A stretch of DNA of 64,000 bases from Nocardia arthritidis. Its GTDB lineage: Bacteria; Actinomycetota; Actinomycetes; Mycobacteriales; Mycobacteriaceae. Positions 8,719 through 21,100 of this stretch are shown piece by piece. A model generated the notes under the pieces. The model was given only the letters and a program-made list of their open reading frames with translations, searched no databases and was not told the origin of the DNA. The translations under genes and the position numbers were made by a program. The stretch is from NCBI RefSeq assembly GCF_011801145.1, contig NZ_CP046172.1, positions 5,332,001 to 5,396,000 on the forward strand. Reading direction: 5' to 3'. The stretch's first letter is position 1. Every line of letters starts with the position of its first letter.

Positions 8719-10419
8719 CTAGGTTGTCGGCGCGCCGTCCCGAATATCCAGCGGCCGTTCACGATCGAGGGTCGCCATCAGCTCGCGCACGGTCACCTGG
8801 TCGGCATCGCCGTCCTCGCGGTGCCGGTGCCGCCGTCGTATGACCGGTACGGGCTCGGCGGCATCGGCCGCAGTCGGCAGGACACTTTCCCGCCCCGCGA
8901 ATTCGTCCAGCAGGCGCCGCATGTCGAATGGCTGGGCGTCGGCTTCATCCAGCGGATCGCGGTCAGCGCCAGGAAGTTCCGCCGGTGCGCCGAAGCCCGG
9001 CCACGGCAGCTCTCCGGCGATCTCGGTCCACCACCGCGGGCATTCGTCTGGCACCTGCCATCCCGCGTGTTCCGTTGCGGGCGTTGCGGATTCGTCGGCA
9101 AGCAGGCAGCGCCGGGCGATGGAGACGGTACGGTCCAGCTTCCGGTAGGTCACCGGCGCGCCGAATTCCGGTGCCAGCACGACCCGTTCGTTGCCCGCGT
9201 AGATGCCCGAACAGCTGCCCCGGGCGTCGTGTATGACGATCAGATCGCCGCGCGCGAGATCGCCGAGCAGAACCGGGATTCCGATGGCGGACTGGCCGAA
9301 TACTGTCTTCGGCACCTCGATACCCGCCTTGCGGAAGGCGAATTCGACGAAGCGCGCGGAGACGGTTCCACGGTCTTCGGGCATGTACTTGTCGTCCGGG
9401 TCGTGGAATACGGTCCCGACCAACGCTTCTCCCACCGCCGCCGCGGTAGCGGCCGCCGCATCCCGCGATGCCGACCATTCGTCGCTGGCGCGACCGGACA
9501 ACGCCCGCTCTCGGCGCACGTCATCGTCGTCGACGACCAGCCCGGCAACCACGTTCGGAAGTTGATGCATCGGAACTACCGCACGGCGTCGTCGCAGCAG
9601 CAATACGGAGATGGGCAGCACCAGTGCCGCCCGCACCGGGCGCAGCCGGCGTGCCGCGCGCGAGGATTTGGCATGCCTGCGCCGTTTGCGCTGCCCGATC
9701 TCCTTGATCCGGACTCCACCGGGCCCAGCGGCACCGCGCTCAATTCCGCGGCGCCGCTTCAACATTCGAGCCCGTACCGCGACCAGCGCCCACCCGCCGA
9801 CCACCACGATCGCGCAGCACGATATCGCGGGCAGCGCCACCGTTTCGAGCACCGCGACGCTCTGACCGCCCAACCACGGATACAGCAGCACCACCGCGAT
9901 GGCCGCGATATGCGACAGGAGCGATCCCGCGACCGCGTCCCGCACCCGAACCGGCGACATGGTCTTCCCGCGCCGGGCCCGAACATGCCGGGCAACAACG
10001 ATTTCGGGTACCGGCGTGTCCACCGCGCTCGGCGACGGTTCGCATGCGGCTTCCGGCGCGACCATCACGATGACGGGGTCCGGCACCATCACGGGTGTCG
10101 GACCGTTCGCCGGTTCCGGCGCGATCGCGTTGCCGGTCAGCCGATCCCACGCGGCCACCAGCCGCATCACGTCCCGCGGCTCGAGTCCGCACGCGACGAA
10201 CCAGGCGCGAGCCATCTCGCGGTGTTCGGGCAACCGCCGATAGTCGGGGCGCCGATAGTTGTAGACGGTGGATTTGGACAGCGCGCCATCGCATCTGCGC
10301 AGGATCTCCGCGCCGGAGATGCCCACGGCGGCGGCGACCATCGCCGCACGGAATTCCGCGCGGGTCAGCGGGTCCCGGGCGGTATCGAGCACATCGCTCG
10401 TCCGGGCGGCCCCGGTCAT
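8719..10419 (-). CDS. HTH-membrane protein with degenerate NlpC/P60 domain
   Basis: 566 residues from ATG 10419. Residues ~15-95 resemble a helix-turn-helix (GISGAEILRRC, SKSTVYNYRRP). Residues ~170-310 contain hydrophobic segments (LLSHIAAIAVVLLYPWLGG, AISCCAIVVVGGWALVAV, AALVLPISVLLL) separated by very basic stretches. Residues ~350-450 match the NlpC/P60 fold in order: FVEFAFRKAGIEVPKT, LARGDLIVI, GIYAGNERVV. The catalytic Cys (normally DCSG) reads VSAR and the catalytic His before GIY reads CS, so cell-wall peptidase activity is unlikely. It may be a sensor or binding protein linking the cytoplasm and the wall. The fold call is moderate; loss of catalysis is read directly from the residues. 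Confidence 0.7.
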   Translation of the reverse strand: MTGAARTSDVLDTARDPLTRAEFRAAMVAAAVGISGAEILRRCDGALSKSTVYNYRRPDYRRLPEHREMARAWFVACGLEPRDVMRLVAAWDRLTGNAIAPEPANGPTPVMVPDPVIVMVAPEAACEPSPSAVDTPVPEIVVARHVRARRGKTMSPVRVRDAVAGSLLSHIAAIAVVLLYPWLGGQSVAVLETVALPAISCCAIVVVGGWALVAVRARMLKRRRGIERGAAGPGGVRIKEIGQRKRRRHAKSSRAARRLRPVRAALVLPISVLLLRRRRAVVPMHQLPNVVAGLVVDDDDVRRERALSGRASDEWSASRDAAAATAAAVGEALVGTVFHDPDDKYMPEDRGTVSARFVEFAFRKAGIEVPKTVFGQSAIGIPVLLGDLARGDLIVIHDARGSCSGIYAGNERVVLAPEFGAPVTYRKLDRTVSIARRCLLADESATPATEHAGWQVPDECPRWWTEIAGELPWPGFGAPAELPGADRDPLDEADAQPFDMRRLLDEFAGRESVLPTAADAAEPVPVIRRRHRHREDGDADQVTVRELMATLDRERPLDIRDGAPTT

Positions 10420-11235
10420 GCCCGGGTCGGTGTGCGGTCCCGGATCCGGCCCAGGTGCGATAGCGATACGAATCCTGCTCCGGCGCGCACCATCTCGGTT
10501 CGCGGGAACCACACCGACTCGACGATCACACAGCCGAACACGAAAACCTCCCAGCTAAGCGGGAGTTCGGGGTGCGACCGGACAGCGCCCCGCATACGGT
10601 CGCTACATCCCGGGCCGGGCCACACTCGCACCTGGCGAACTCCCCGGCCACAACCAGCGGTGAACAGAGGGACTTCGACACCAAACGCGCCACCCGGCGA
10701 TGCCGGCAACCTGTGCGCGACCCCTGCCGCAGGCGGGAGCACGGCAATTCTTCCACGCGAATCCCCCACCGGCCACCCTGAAACGACCAGTTTGTAATTC
10801 GCGTGCGGCCCGCCGTTTCCAACACGATACGACCAGCGGTTTGTTCGCGAGTCCAGCTGTTGCACAACCGGCTTGGACGGCTTCCTTGGACATGCCTACC
10901 GCGCAGCCGCGCCGACCTGCCCGGATGCCGGTCCAACACGATTGCATCCGCGCTTACATCCGCACATGCATCGGGCGTCTGCCCACCGGATCGCCGCCGC
11001 AGTGCGACACCTACTCGGCAGCTACCACCCGCAATCTTTCAGCGACCATCTGCCGGACCCCGCACCCGGCACAACGATCGGCGAACGCGCACCGACCGCG
11101 CGTTCGCTTCGATACCCTTATCGCACAACGACTCCCGCTGTGCACCGACGCGAGGCGATTGGAGTCCATGGCGGCCGGATCGCACGATCGGCCCGGCCGG
11201 GGACGAAAATCATTGCAGGGGAAGGACATCCACAG
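10420..11235. other. 816-bp stretch between divergent genes without a convincing gene
   Basis: It separates the divergent HTH-membrane gene and the small secreted-protein gene and should hold both promoters. Open frames occur on both strands but all are Arg/Pro/Ser-rich with no ribosome-binding site. No clear terminator, repeat or RNA gene was seen. Confidence 0.5.
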
Positions 11236-11673
11236 ATGACGGCGCGGTGGACGGCAGCGGGGGTCGTAGCGGGGATAGGCGCACTGATGTGCGGGCTGGC
11301 GGCGGCGCCCGCCGACGCGGATCCGCTACCGCAGTGGGCGCCCCTCGGCACCACGCTGTACACCTTCGGCGATGCGAATTTCTGTGCGGGCACGATCGGC
11401 GTCGCACTGGAGGCCGCACCCAACCTACCCGGCCACGTGCTCGCGCATGTCACCCCGCTGGGTTACCAGCGCGGCCCATGCGGCAATCACGTGATGCTGG
11501 GCTGGGTCGGTTCGGCGGGCGCGCGGTCCCAGGACGTCTACGTGCGAACCGACGCCGCGCCCGGCGAGACCGTCACCGTCGACCTCTGGTTCGGGATGGG
11601 TCCCGCGAAACTCATGGCCGACACGTGGCCGATCCAGGGACCGTTCGCGGAATGGTATCTCTGGGTGCCTTGA
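11236..11673 (+). CDS. Small secreted protein of unknown function
   Basis: 145 residues from ATG 11236, with GAAGGA nine bases upstream. The signal peptide (TAAGVVAGIGALMCGLAAA, then PADA) is followed by a ~115-residue mature domain rich in beta-prone segments, with a Cys pair (ANFCAGTIG and GPCGNH) probably forming a disulfide and a C-terminus of EWYLWVP. The size and pattern resemble small immunoglobulin-like exported proteins of nocardiae, but I cannot name a family. It is convergent with the HesB-like gene, ending one base from that gene's stop. Confidence 0.75.
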   Translation: MTARWTAAGVVAGIGALMCGLAAAPADADPLPQWAPLGTTLYTFGDANFCAGTIGVALEAAPNLPGHVLAHVTPLGYQRGPCGNHVMLGWVGSAGARSQDVYVRTDAAPGETVTVDLWFGMGPAKLMADTWPIQGPFAEWYLWVP

Positions 11674-11674
11674 T

Positions 11675-11968
11675 TCAGTCGGTCTTGCGATCCTGTTGAC
11701 CGAGGATGAAGGCGCCCTGGCCGTCCGGGTCGAGGCCGGTGTCCAGGATCTTGTCGTCCAGGAATGCGGCCGCCTGCCGATCCAGGTAGATCCGCGAACC
11801 CTCGGCGGTCAGCACCTCGTCGTCGTCGCGCGGTTTGTCGACGATGGCGAGTTGCAGTGTCTCGGCGCCGTCCTCCGTCGAAATGCGCAGTCCGGCGTTC
11901 TCCGATGCGTCCTGCGCCGAGGTGATGGTGCGAACCGCCTCGACGGCATTCGGGGTGAGCATCAACAT
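11675..11968 (-). CDS. HesB/IscA-like protein lacking all cysteines
   Basis: 97 residues. The start at 11968 is chosen because GGAAGGA lies nine bases upstream. The sequence follows the HesB/IscA fold: LTPNAVEAVRTI, GLRIST, LQLAIVDKP, and a late LDRQAAAFLDDKILDTG. Canonical A-type Fe-S carriers have a Cys in the middle and a CGCG-like C-terminal pair; this protein has no Cys at all and ends FILGQQDRKTD. It is therefore unlikely to bind a cluster. Similar Cys-free members are found in actinobacteria. It lies 152 bp downstream of the NRPS on the same strand; a functional link is unproven. Confidence 0.72.
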   Translation of the reverse strand: MLMLTPNAVEAVRTITSAQDASENAGLRISTEDGAETLQLAIVDKPRDDDEVLTAEGSRIYLDRQAAAFLDDKILDTGLDPDGQGAFILGQQDRKTD

Positions 11969-12120
11969 CTGTCTGGTTCCTTCCGCTCTCGTGACAGTCA
12001 GCCGGTAGCCGACGGACTCCAGTTCCCGCTGGTCGGCCGTCATCGTGCTCGGCGGCACCGGCGTTCTCCCCCGGGTTACCCACAGCCGGTCCCCGAAACC
12101 TCGACACGATATTCATCACA

Positions 12121-15100
12121 TCAGCGATCCTCGAGCCGGGCCTCGAGGATCGCCGCGATTTCGGCCGCTCGGTCGGCGTTCAGCATTCCGGTGTGCCATT
12201 CATCGATCGATATCCGTTCGATCCGTCCCGTGATGTGCGCGCGCCAGCTCTCCGCGAGTCGGTCCCGGCCGGATTCGCGGGCCGCGGTGAAGAGCAGGGC
12301 GTCGCCCGCGAAGCGGCCCGGAACGTATGGGACCGGCCGCGAGAAACTTTCCAACACCCGTTCCACCTGCTTGGACGACAGCAGCCCGGCCCGGCTGATC
12401 CGATCGCCGAGCAGCGCGTAGAACTCCGCCAGATCCTCGATCTCCGGCACGTCGTCCAGGCCGAGCGCGTCGCGCCAGCCGCCGAGTATCCGCGCGACGG
12501 CGGTCGCGACCTCGCGCCGCGTCGGCTCGGGTGCCTCCGCCGGACCCGACTCCGGACTCGCGTCGACGAGCGCCAGCAGGCCGACGGGATGCCCCAACTC
12601 CTGCAGTCGCACGGCGATCGCATGCGCGATCTGACCACCCAGCGACCAACCGACCAGATTGCACGGGGTGTCCGGGAACCGCGCCAGGATCTCGCGGACG
12701 TACCGATCCGCATATGCCCCAACGGATTCCGGCCGCGGCTCAGCGGCGACGATGTACGGGTCCTGCAGGCCGTAAACCGGGCGGTCCGGGTCGAGCTGTC
12801 CCGCCAGTGCTCCGTATACCCAGGCCAGGCCGCCGCCCGGATGCACGCAGAACAGCGGCGGCCTGCTGCCCGACGAGCGCAGCGGCGTCAGCACGCCGAG
12901 CGAGATATTCGGCCCGTTCTCCATTGCTTTCGCCAATGACGCCGGTGTCGCGTCGGAGAAGAGCTCACCGTATTGCAGTTGTCGGCCGGTCCGGGAGCGC
13001 ACCAGCGAGACGACCTGTATCGCGGTGAGCGAGTTGCCGCCCAGCGCGAAGAAGTCGTCGTCGGCGCCGACCCGCTCGACGCCGAGCACTTCGGCGAACA
13101 CGGCGGCCACGAGTTCCTCGGCCGCCGTCGACGGCGCGCGGAACACCCGCGGCGTGCGTTCCGGTTCGGGCAGCGCCCGCCGATCGATCTTTCCGCTGCC
13201 GGTGAGCGGCAGTTCGTCGAGTACGAGCACGACGTCCGGCACCATATAGCCCGGCAGTCGTTCGGCCACCGATCGGCGCACGGCGGCCGGATCCAGCTCA
13301 CGTCCCGCCACGTACCCGATCAGGCGCACGGCATCGTGGATCACGGCCACCGCCTGTTCCACGCCCGCGACGCCGGCCAGCGCGGCCTCGACCTCGCCGA
13401 GTTCCACGCGCTGCCCGCGCACCTTCACCTGCGTATCGGATCGGCCGACGTATTCCAGAACCGCCGCGCCCGAACCGGATTCGTCGACGATCCAGCGCAC
13501 CAGGTCACCGGTTCGGTACATCCGGCGTCCCGGTTCGCCGAACGGGTCCGCGACGAACCGCGACGCCGTCGCCCCCGCCCGGCCCCGATAGCCCCGTGCC
13601 ACACCGGAACTCGATACATAGAGCTCTCCGACCACTCCGGCGGGCACTGGACGCAACCATGCATCCAGTGCGACCACGCACACACCGGCGATCGGGCCAC
13701 CGATAACGATCGGGCGGTCCGGCGTCAGTCGCGCACCGGTCACCCAAATGGTGGTCTCGGCCGGACCGTACAAATTGTGCACCCGACGCACACCCGCCGA
13801 ATCCGTACCAGCCCACCGCGACACCACCTGCGACGAACACCGATCACCACCGGTCAACACCACCCGCAAATCATCCAAACCCACCGGATCCACCGTCATC
13901 GCCACCGCAGGAGTCAAAAACGCATGCGTAATATGCCGGTCGCGCAACAGATTTCGCAACGGCTCGCCGCCGTACACATCGGGTGGCGCGATCACCAGTG
14001 CCCCGGATCCGGTTACCGCGAGCAGCAATTCCAGGATCGCCGCGTCGAAGGTCCGCGCGGCGACACCCAGTATCCGCGAATCGGCATCGACCGCACCGCG
14101 ATCCAGGTGATCGGCGACCACCGAGGCCAACCCGGCATGCGTGACCTCGACGCCCTTGGGCTGTCCGGTCGAACCCGACGTGTACACCACATACGCCGTG
14201 TTCTCCACGCGCAACCTTCGGTCGGTCAACGGAGTTCGCGCACACCGCTCGATCCGGTTCGCGGTGGCGGGATCGTCGAGCACCAGCCACGAAATCCCTT
14301 CCATGGGCAGCGCGGCACGATGGCTGCCCATCGTAATCCCGAGCAGCACACCGGAATCGGCGCACACGAATCGATTGCGCTCCAGCGGATGCGCCGGATC
14401 CACCGACAGGAACGCGGCCCCCGTCTTGGCGATCGCCCACACCGCGACCACCCATTCCACGGACCGCGGAACCGCCACCGCGACAACCGATTCCGGACCG
14501 GCACCGCATTCGGTCAGGTAACGCGCCAAGCGGTTCGAGTGCTGGTCGAGGTCCCGGTAGGAAAGCCGCCGATCATCGTCGAGCACGGCCAGCCCATCCG
14601 GGTTTCCGGCCACGGCGGCCGCCAGCAAGCTCGGGAGCGTCACATCAGGCGTGACGGCTCGGTGGTTGTGGCCCCATTCGTGCAGTCGCGCGCGTTCGGC
14701 TGTCGACAGGGTTTCGATATCCCGCAGCGGGACAGTGGGATCGTCGGCGATCGCCGCCAGTACCTTCCCCAGCCGTCGCGCCAGCGACGCGATGGTAACC
14801 GCGTCGAAAAGGTCTGCGGCGTAGCTGATCCCGACGGGCATCGCGCCGTCGCGATCAGGGGCGTCGGTGAGCGTGAACGTCAGATCGAAGCGCTCGGTGC
14901 CGGTGTCGGCATCCGAGGGCGTCACGCTCACCCCCGGCAGTTCCAGACCGGCCTGATCCAGGTTGTGGAAGGCGAGCATCACCTGGAACAGCGGATGATG
15001 CGCCTGACTGCGCGGCGGATCCAGCGCCTCCACCACCTGCTCGAACGGCACCTCCGCATGCGCGAACGCGTCCAGGTCCACCGCGCGGACCTCTTCGAGC

Positions 15101-18100
15101 AATTCGGCGAACGACACCGATTCGTCGACTCGGGTGCGCAGCACCACCGTATTCACGAACATGCCGATCAGGTCGTCCAGCAGTGCCGATCCGCGACCGG
15201 AAACCGGTGTACCGATGGCGATGTCGCCGCCGCCGGACAGTCGGGACAACACCAGCGTCAATGCCGCGTGGAAGACCATGAACACCGTCGCGCCCCGCGC
15301 ACGCGCCAACCGTCGCAGCCCGGACACCACGCTCGGTTCGATCGCGAAGCCGTACCGCGCGCCCCGGTGGGTGGCGACCGCGGGGCGCGGCCGATCGGTC
15401 GGCAGTTCCAGCACCTCGGGCAGATCCACCAATCGGCCGCTCCAATACCGGATCTGCCGCGCGAGCGGCGATTCGGCATCGTCGGCCGAACCGAGCAGTT
15501 CACGCTGCCACAGCGTGTAGTCCGCGTACTGCACCGGCAGCGGTTCCCAATCCGGTTGCCGCCCAGTGCATCGCGCCGTGTACGCGGTGGCGAGATCGCG
15601 GGCCAGCGGAGCCATGGAGAACCCGTCGGCATTGATGTGGTGCACGACGAGCACCAAGACGAATTCACGCTCGTCGTCGATCGAGAGCAACCGAATCCGC
15701 AGCGGGACACGTTCGGCCACATCGAATCCTTTTGCGATCACATCGGAAACCGCTGTGGACCAGTCGTTTTCGGCTATCGTAGTGGGAGCGAGATCGATAT
15801 CGGCCGTGTCCGCCAATTCCTCGATCGGAACCACCGACTGGAACGGCACGCCGTCGATATCCGGGTACCGCGTCCGCAGTACCTCGTGCCGCGTCAACAC
15901 ATCCCATACCGCCGCCGACAATGCCGCCACGTCCAATGCACCCGACAGGCGCAGCACCAGCGGGATGCTGTAGGCCACCGATCCCGGCGCGAACCGGTTC
16001 ACGAACCACATCCGCTGCTGCGCGAACGAGAGGGGCACCCGCGCGGGCCGGATCCGGGGCCCCAGCGGCAGTCCCGGCGCGGCGCCGGCGCCGGCCACCC
16101 GCGCGGCCAGCTCGCCGACGGTCGGGGCATCGAATACGTCCCGTACCGCGATCGCGGCGCCCACCCGATCCGACAGTCGCGCCGACAACCGGGTGGCGGA
16201 CAGCGAATTTCCACCCAGCGCGAAGAAGTTGTCGTCGATGCCGACCCTTTCCACCCCGAGAACCTCGGCGAATACGGTCGCGACGAGTTGTTCCAGCGGC
16301 GTCGACGGCGCACGGTAATTCGCCTGCGCGAACACCGGTTCCGGCAGCGCCGCCTTGTCCACCTTTCCGTTCACCGTCAGCGGCAATTCATCGACCATCA
16401 TCACCAGGTCCGGCACCATATATCCGGGCAGCCGGGCACCGAGGCGTTCGCGCAGCAACCTGCCAAGAGATACTGGGCCGCACCACTTCTCATGCGGCCG
16501 CAGCACATCCGTCGTACCGTGACGCCGATCGAGATTCCGGCGCAGCGCGTAGACGAGGTACAGGCCGGTGCCGGTCATATTCGGCGCGATGCGATTCGCG
16601 ACCTCGAATCCGTGTTCGCACAACAGCTTTTCGACACCCGCCAACCGGTCCTCGACATCGTGGACCTCGAGCACCATCCGATCGATGAACGACCAATGAC
16701 ACGGCTCGATACCACGCAACGCATCCAGCTCACTGCCCTCCACATCGATCTTCAGCAGATCGATGTGATCGATCCCGTATTCCTGGATGATCTGCGACAA
16801 GGTTCGAACCGGCACCTCGATGCGCTCGCAGCGCAGCCTGTTCTCGATCAGCTGCTCGAGTGAGACGAGATCTTCACTCTCCGTTTGTGATTCGTGGTGT
16901 ATGAAGGATTCGAGGAGGTCGCGCTGCACACTTCGGTCCGTGCCGCGACCGGACAGCATCGACATTTCCGGATAGTAGGTGAAGGTATCGGTGGTCGATT
17001 CCGCGCCGATCGCGTACGGCACCAAAATCGCATCCAGGTCGTGCAATGCCGCATTGGCCTCATACATCCGCCGCAGCTCCGGCATCGGCTCGACCGCATA
17101 GATTTTCACGGCCGGTGAGATCTGCTTCGCATAGATCGAGAACATCCCGATATGCGAACCGAGATCCACCACACAACCCGACTCCGGGATCGTCATACCG
17201 GCATGGCAGTACTCCGCGCGTCCGAAGATCTCCTCGTACAGGAATTCGACGTTGGACCGGTTACGGCCGACCACCGACATACCGTTCGGCAGCTCGTGCA
17301 ATTCGTGTGCTTCGATCACGCCATCGCGTTGTAACTCTAGGCATTTCAGTGCCACAGGAGCGTTGGCTGGGTCGGGAACCGCATACGCGATGAGCTGTTT
17401 GGAACCGTCCGGCACCTGGGTGTCGCGCGCCGTGACTACAGCGCGGGCGACGGCGTCCTCGGCCGCGAGGACGGCCTCGATCTCGCCGAGTTCGATACGG
17501 TACCCGCGGATCTTGACCTGCTCGTCGGCGCGACCGACATACTCGAGCACACCCGTCTGGGTCCATCGAACCACGTCACCGCTGCGGTACAACCGGCCGC
17601 CGGTCGGATCGAACGGGTCGGCGATGAAGCGCGCCGCGGTCAGGCCCGGCCTGCTCAGGTATCCTCGCGCGACCTGATTACCGGCGACATACAGCTCGCC
17701 CGCAGCGCCTATCGGTACCGGGCGCAGCCACGAATCCAACACGTACACACGCAGATTCGCCAACGGCACACCGATCGGGCTCACACCCGGATCACCCGAC
17801 CAATGCTCCTCGGCGAGCACCTGTTTCGTCACATGCACGGTGGTCTCGGTAATGCCGTACATATTCACCAGCACCGGACCGCGTCGCCCTTCGATAGGCC
17901 GCCAAGCCTGTAACCGCTTGGGATCCAACGCCTCACCGCCGAACACCACCATCCGCAGGGCCGACTCGGCACAGTCGCAGCCGGACTCGAGCAACGCGTA
18001 GAACGCCGACGGCGTCTGATTGAGGATCGTCACGCCCTGCTCGACAACCAGACCCCACAGCTCGGCAGGCGAATACGCCACCTCACGCGGCACCACCACC

Positions 18101-21100
18101 ACACGACCACCGTGCAGCAGCGCACCCCAAATCTCCCACACCGAAAAATCGAACGCCTGCGAATGACACCACGCCCAAACATCATCCGAACCAAACCCAC
18201 ACCAAACTTGCGTCCCACCGAACAGCGACACCGCATTCGCATGAGTCACCGCAACACCCTTGGGATTACCCGTCGTACCCGACGTATAGATCACGTACGC
18301 CACGTTCTCCGGACACAACCTGCCCGAATCGATATGCCCGTCCGTGGTGTCCGGCAGCTGATCGATACGCAGACACGATGTGCCGCCAATGAGATCGGCG
18401 GTTGTCTCGTCGGCGACAACGAGCCGCGGTTGCGCGTCCGCGACGATATAGGTGAGCCGGTCCGCGGGCGATGCGGGATCGAGTGGCAGGTAGGCCGCGC
18501 CGGTTTTCAGCACCGCGAGCAGGGCGGTGATCAGATCGATGCCCCTCGGCAGCGCCACCGCGACAATGCTTTCCGGCCCGGCGCCCTGTGCGGCAAGTGC
18601 CGACGCCAGGCGATGCGCACGAATATCGAGCTCTCCGTACCTGATTCGCTGCGCCCCGGCGATCACCGCGACAGCATGCGGCGTCCGGGCGGCCTGCCGA
18701 TCGAACAGATCGACAAGGGTCGCACCGGAATCGATCGGGACGGCGGTGTCGTTCCACTCCCGCAGCAGGCGCTCGCGCTCGCCCGCCGACAGCTGCTCGA
18801 TCTCGCGCACGGGCCGTGCCGGGTCGTCCGCGATGGAGCCGAGCAACTGTTCCAGGCGTCCGGCGAATGCGGTGATCGCGGCGGAGTCGAACGCCTCCGG
18901 CCGGTATTGCAGACGGATCCGCAGTGTGTCCTGCAGGATCATGGTGCAGGTCAACGGGTAGTGGGTGGAGTCGGCGCCGACCACCTCGGTGATCTCCAGG
19001 TCGCCATGCCCGGTGATCCGCCGGATGTGCTGGGTGTCAACGGGATACGACTCCAGCACCATTACGGTGTCGAACAGGCTGTCGTAGCCGGTGAGCTCGT
19101 GGATCTCGGTCAGGCCGATGTACTGATGGTCGAGCAGCGCGGTCTGCTCGCGGTGCAGCCGGGACCACAGCTGTGTGACGGTCTCGGCCGGGTCGAGCCG
19201 CACCCTGGCCGGAATCGTATTGATGAACAGTCCGATAGTTCGCTCGGCAGCGGACAATTCGCCGGGGCGCCCGGATACGGTGGAGCCGAAGACGATATCG
19301 GTCCGGCCGCTCGACCACGCGATCGTCATCGCCCACACCGACTGCAGGACGGTGTTCACCGTCACTCCGGCCGCGGCCGCCGCGGCTGTCAGCCGCCGGG
19401 TGCCCGCGCTATCGATCGTGATCGACAGATCCACCACCGCACCGGACGCGGCGGTGTCCGCGATCAGGGTGGGTTCGGCACCGTCGAGGGCCTTCGCCCA
19501 CGCCGCTTTGGCCGCCTCTCTATCGCGAGTTGTCAACCACGCCAGGAAGTCTCGATACGATCCCGGCTCCGCGCCGGTGGCACCGGCGTAGCCGGTGAAC
19601 AAATCGGTGATCAGCAGCGGCAGCGACCAGCCGTCGACGATCGCGTGGTGATACGTCACGATCAACGCCCAACGATCGGCGGCCAACCGGGCGACGGTGA
19701 ACCGCAGCAGCGGCGCGGAAGCGAGATCGAACCTCCGGCCCTTCTCGACCGCGGCCAGCTCGCGCAGTGGGCCGTCGGAATCGCGAAGGCCGGTGAGATC
19801 GACTATCTGCCAGGGCAGTTCGAGGTCGTCGCCGATCACCGCGACGGTCGCGCCGCCGCCGGTGGTGGTGAACGCGGTCCGCAAACCGTCGTGCCGCGTC
19901 AACAGCGCCGCTGCCGCCGCATGCAAGCGCTCCGGGTCGAGCTCGCCGGACAGGTGCAGAATGACCTGTGCGGCATAGGAATCGGTTGCGGCCAGTTCGG
20001 CGTGGAACAGCATTCCGGCCTGCAACGGGGTCACCGGCCACACATCGGTCAGCGACGGGTAGCCGCGGTCCAGCGCGGCGATTTCCGGCCGGGTCAGCGC
20101 GACCAGCCCGAAGTCCGATGGGGAATGCCCACCGGCGCAGGGTGTTTCGGCGTGTCCGGCGATCGCGGTCAGTATCCGCGACCACAGCCCGGCCAGCTCC
20201 TTGATCGCGGAGTTGCCGAGGAGTGTGCGGGGGTAACGGAACGTGGCCCGCAGCCGGTCCTCCAGCACTATCGCGCTCACATCGACCGCCGGGGTTACCG
20301 GCACGTCCGGATCCGGCGTCACCCGCAATTCCCCCAGACCGCCGTCCAGCCCGCCACCGAGATCGGCGGTCGAGACCCGGCCGAGGTAGTTGAACCCGAC
20401 GCGCCCGGGCATCCGGGCGGGCAGCAGATCCGCGGTTTCCGGGTTGAGGTAGCGCAGCATTCCGTAGCCGATGCCTTTGTCCGGGATCGAACGGAGGGTT
20501 TCCTTCACCGAGAACACCGCCGCCGCAACGGCATCACCACCAGCGGCCACGTCCGCGAGATCGATATCGGTCAGGTCGAAGCGGACCGGGAACATCGTGG
20601 TGAACCAGCCCACGGTCCGCGACAGGTCGGCGCCCGCGAGCACCTGCTCCTCACGGCCGTGTCCCTCCAACCGGATCAACACCGACGGCTCGGCGATACC
20701 CTGCCGTTCGCGCCAAATCCGCAGCGCCACAGCAAGTCCCGCGATCAGGCCATCGTTCACGCCACCGTGGAACACCGTCGGCACCCGAGTGAGCAACGAC
20801 CGCGTCACCGACTCAGGCAGTTCGACTTCGAGCTGATCGAGCGTTGCGGCGGTGTCGATCTCCGGATCCAGTTCCCGGCCACCCAGCACCGGATCGACAC
20901 CCGACACCATCGACTGCCACAACCCCAACTCCCGAATCCGGGTCGCTTCGGTCGCCGCTGCCGCCAAACCGTGCGACCAGCGCCGCATCGATGTGCCGAC
21001 CGGAGCCAGTACCGGCGTCACGCCCGCCCGCGCCTGCGCCAACGCCGACAACAGATCCGGAACCAGCACCCGCCACGACACACCGTCGATCACCAGGTGA

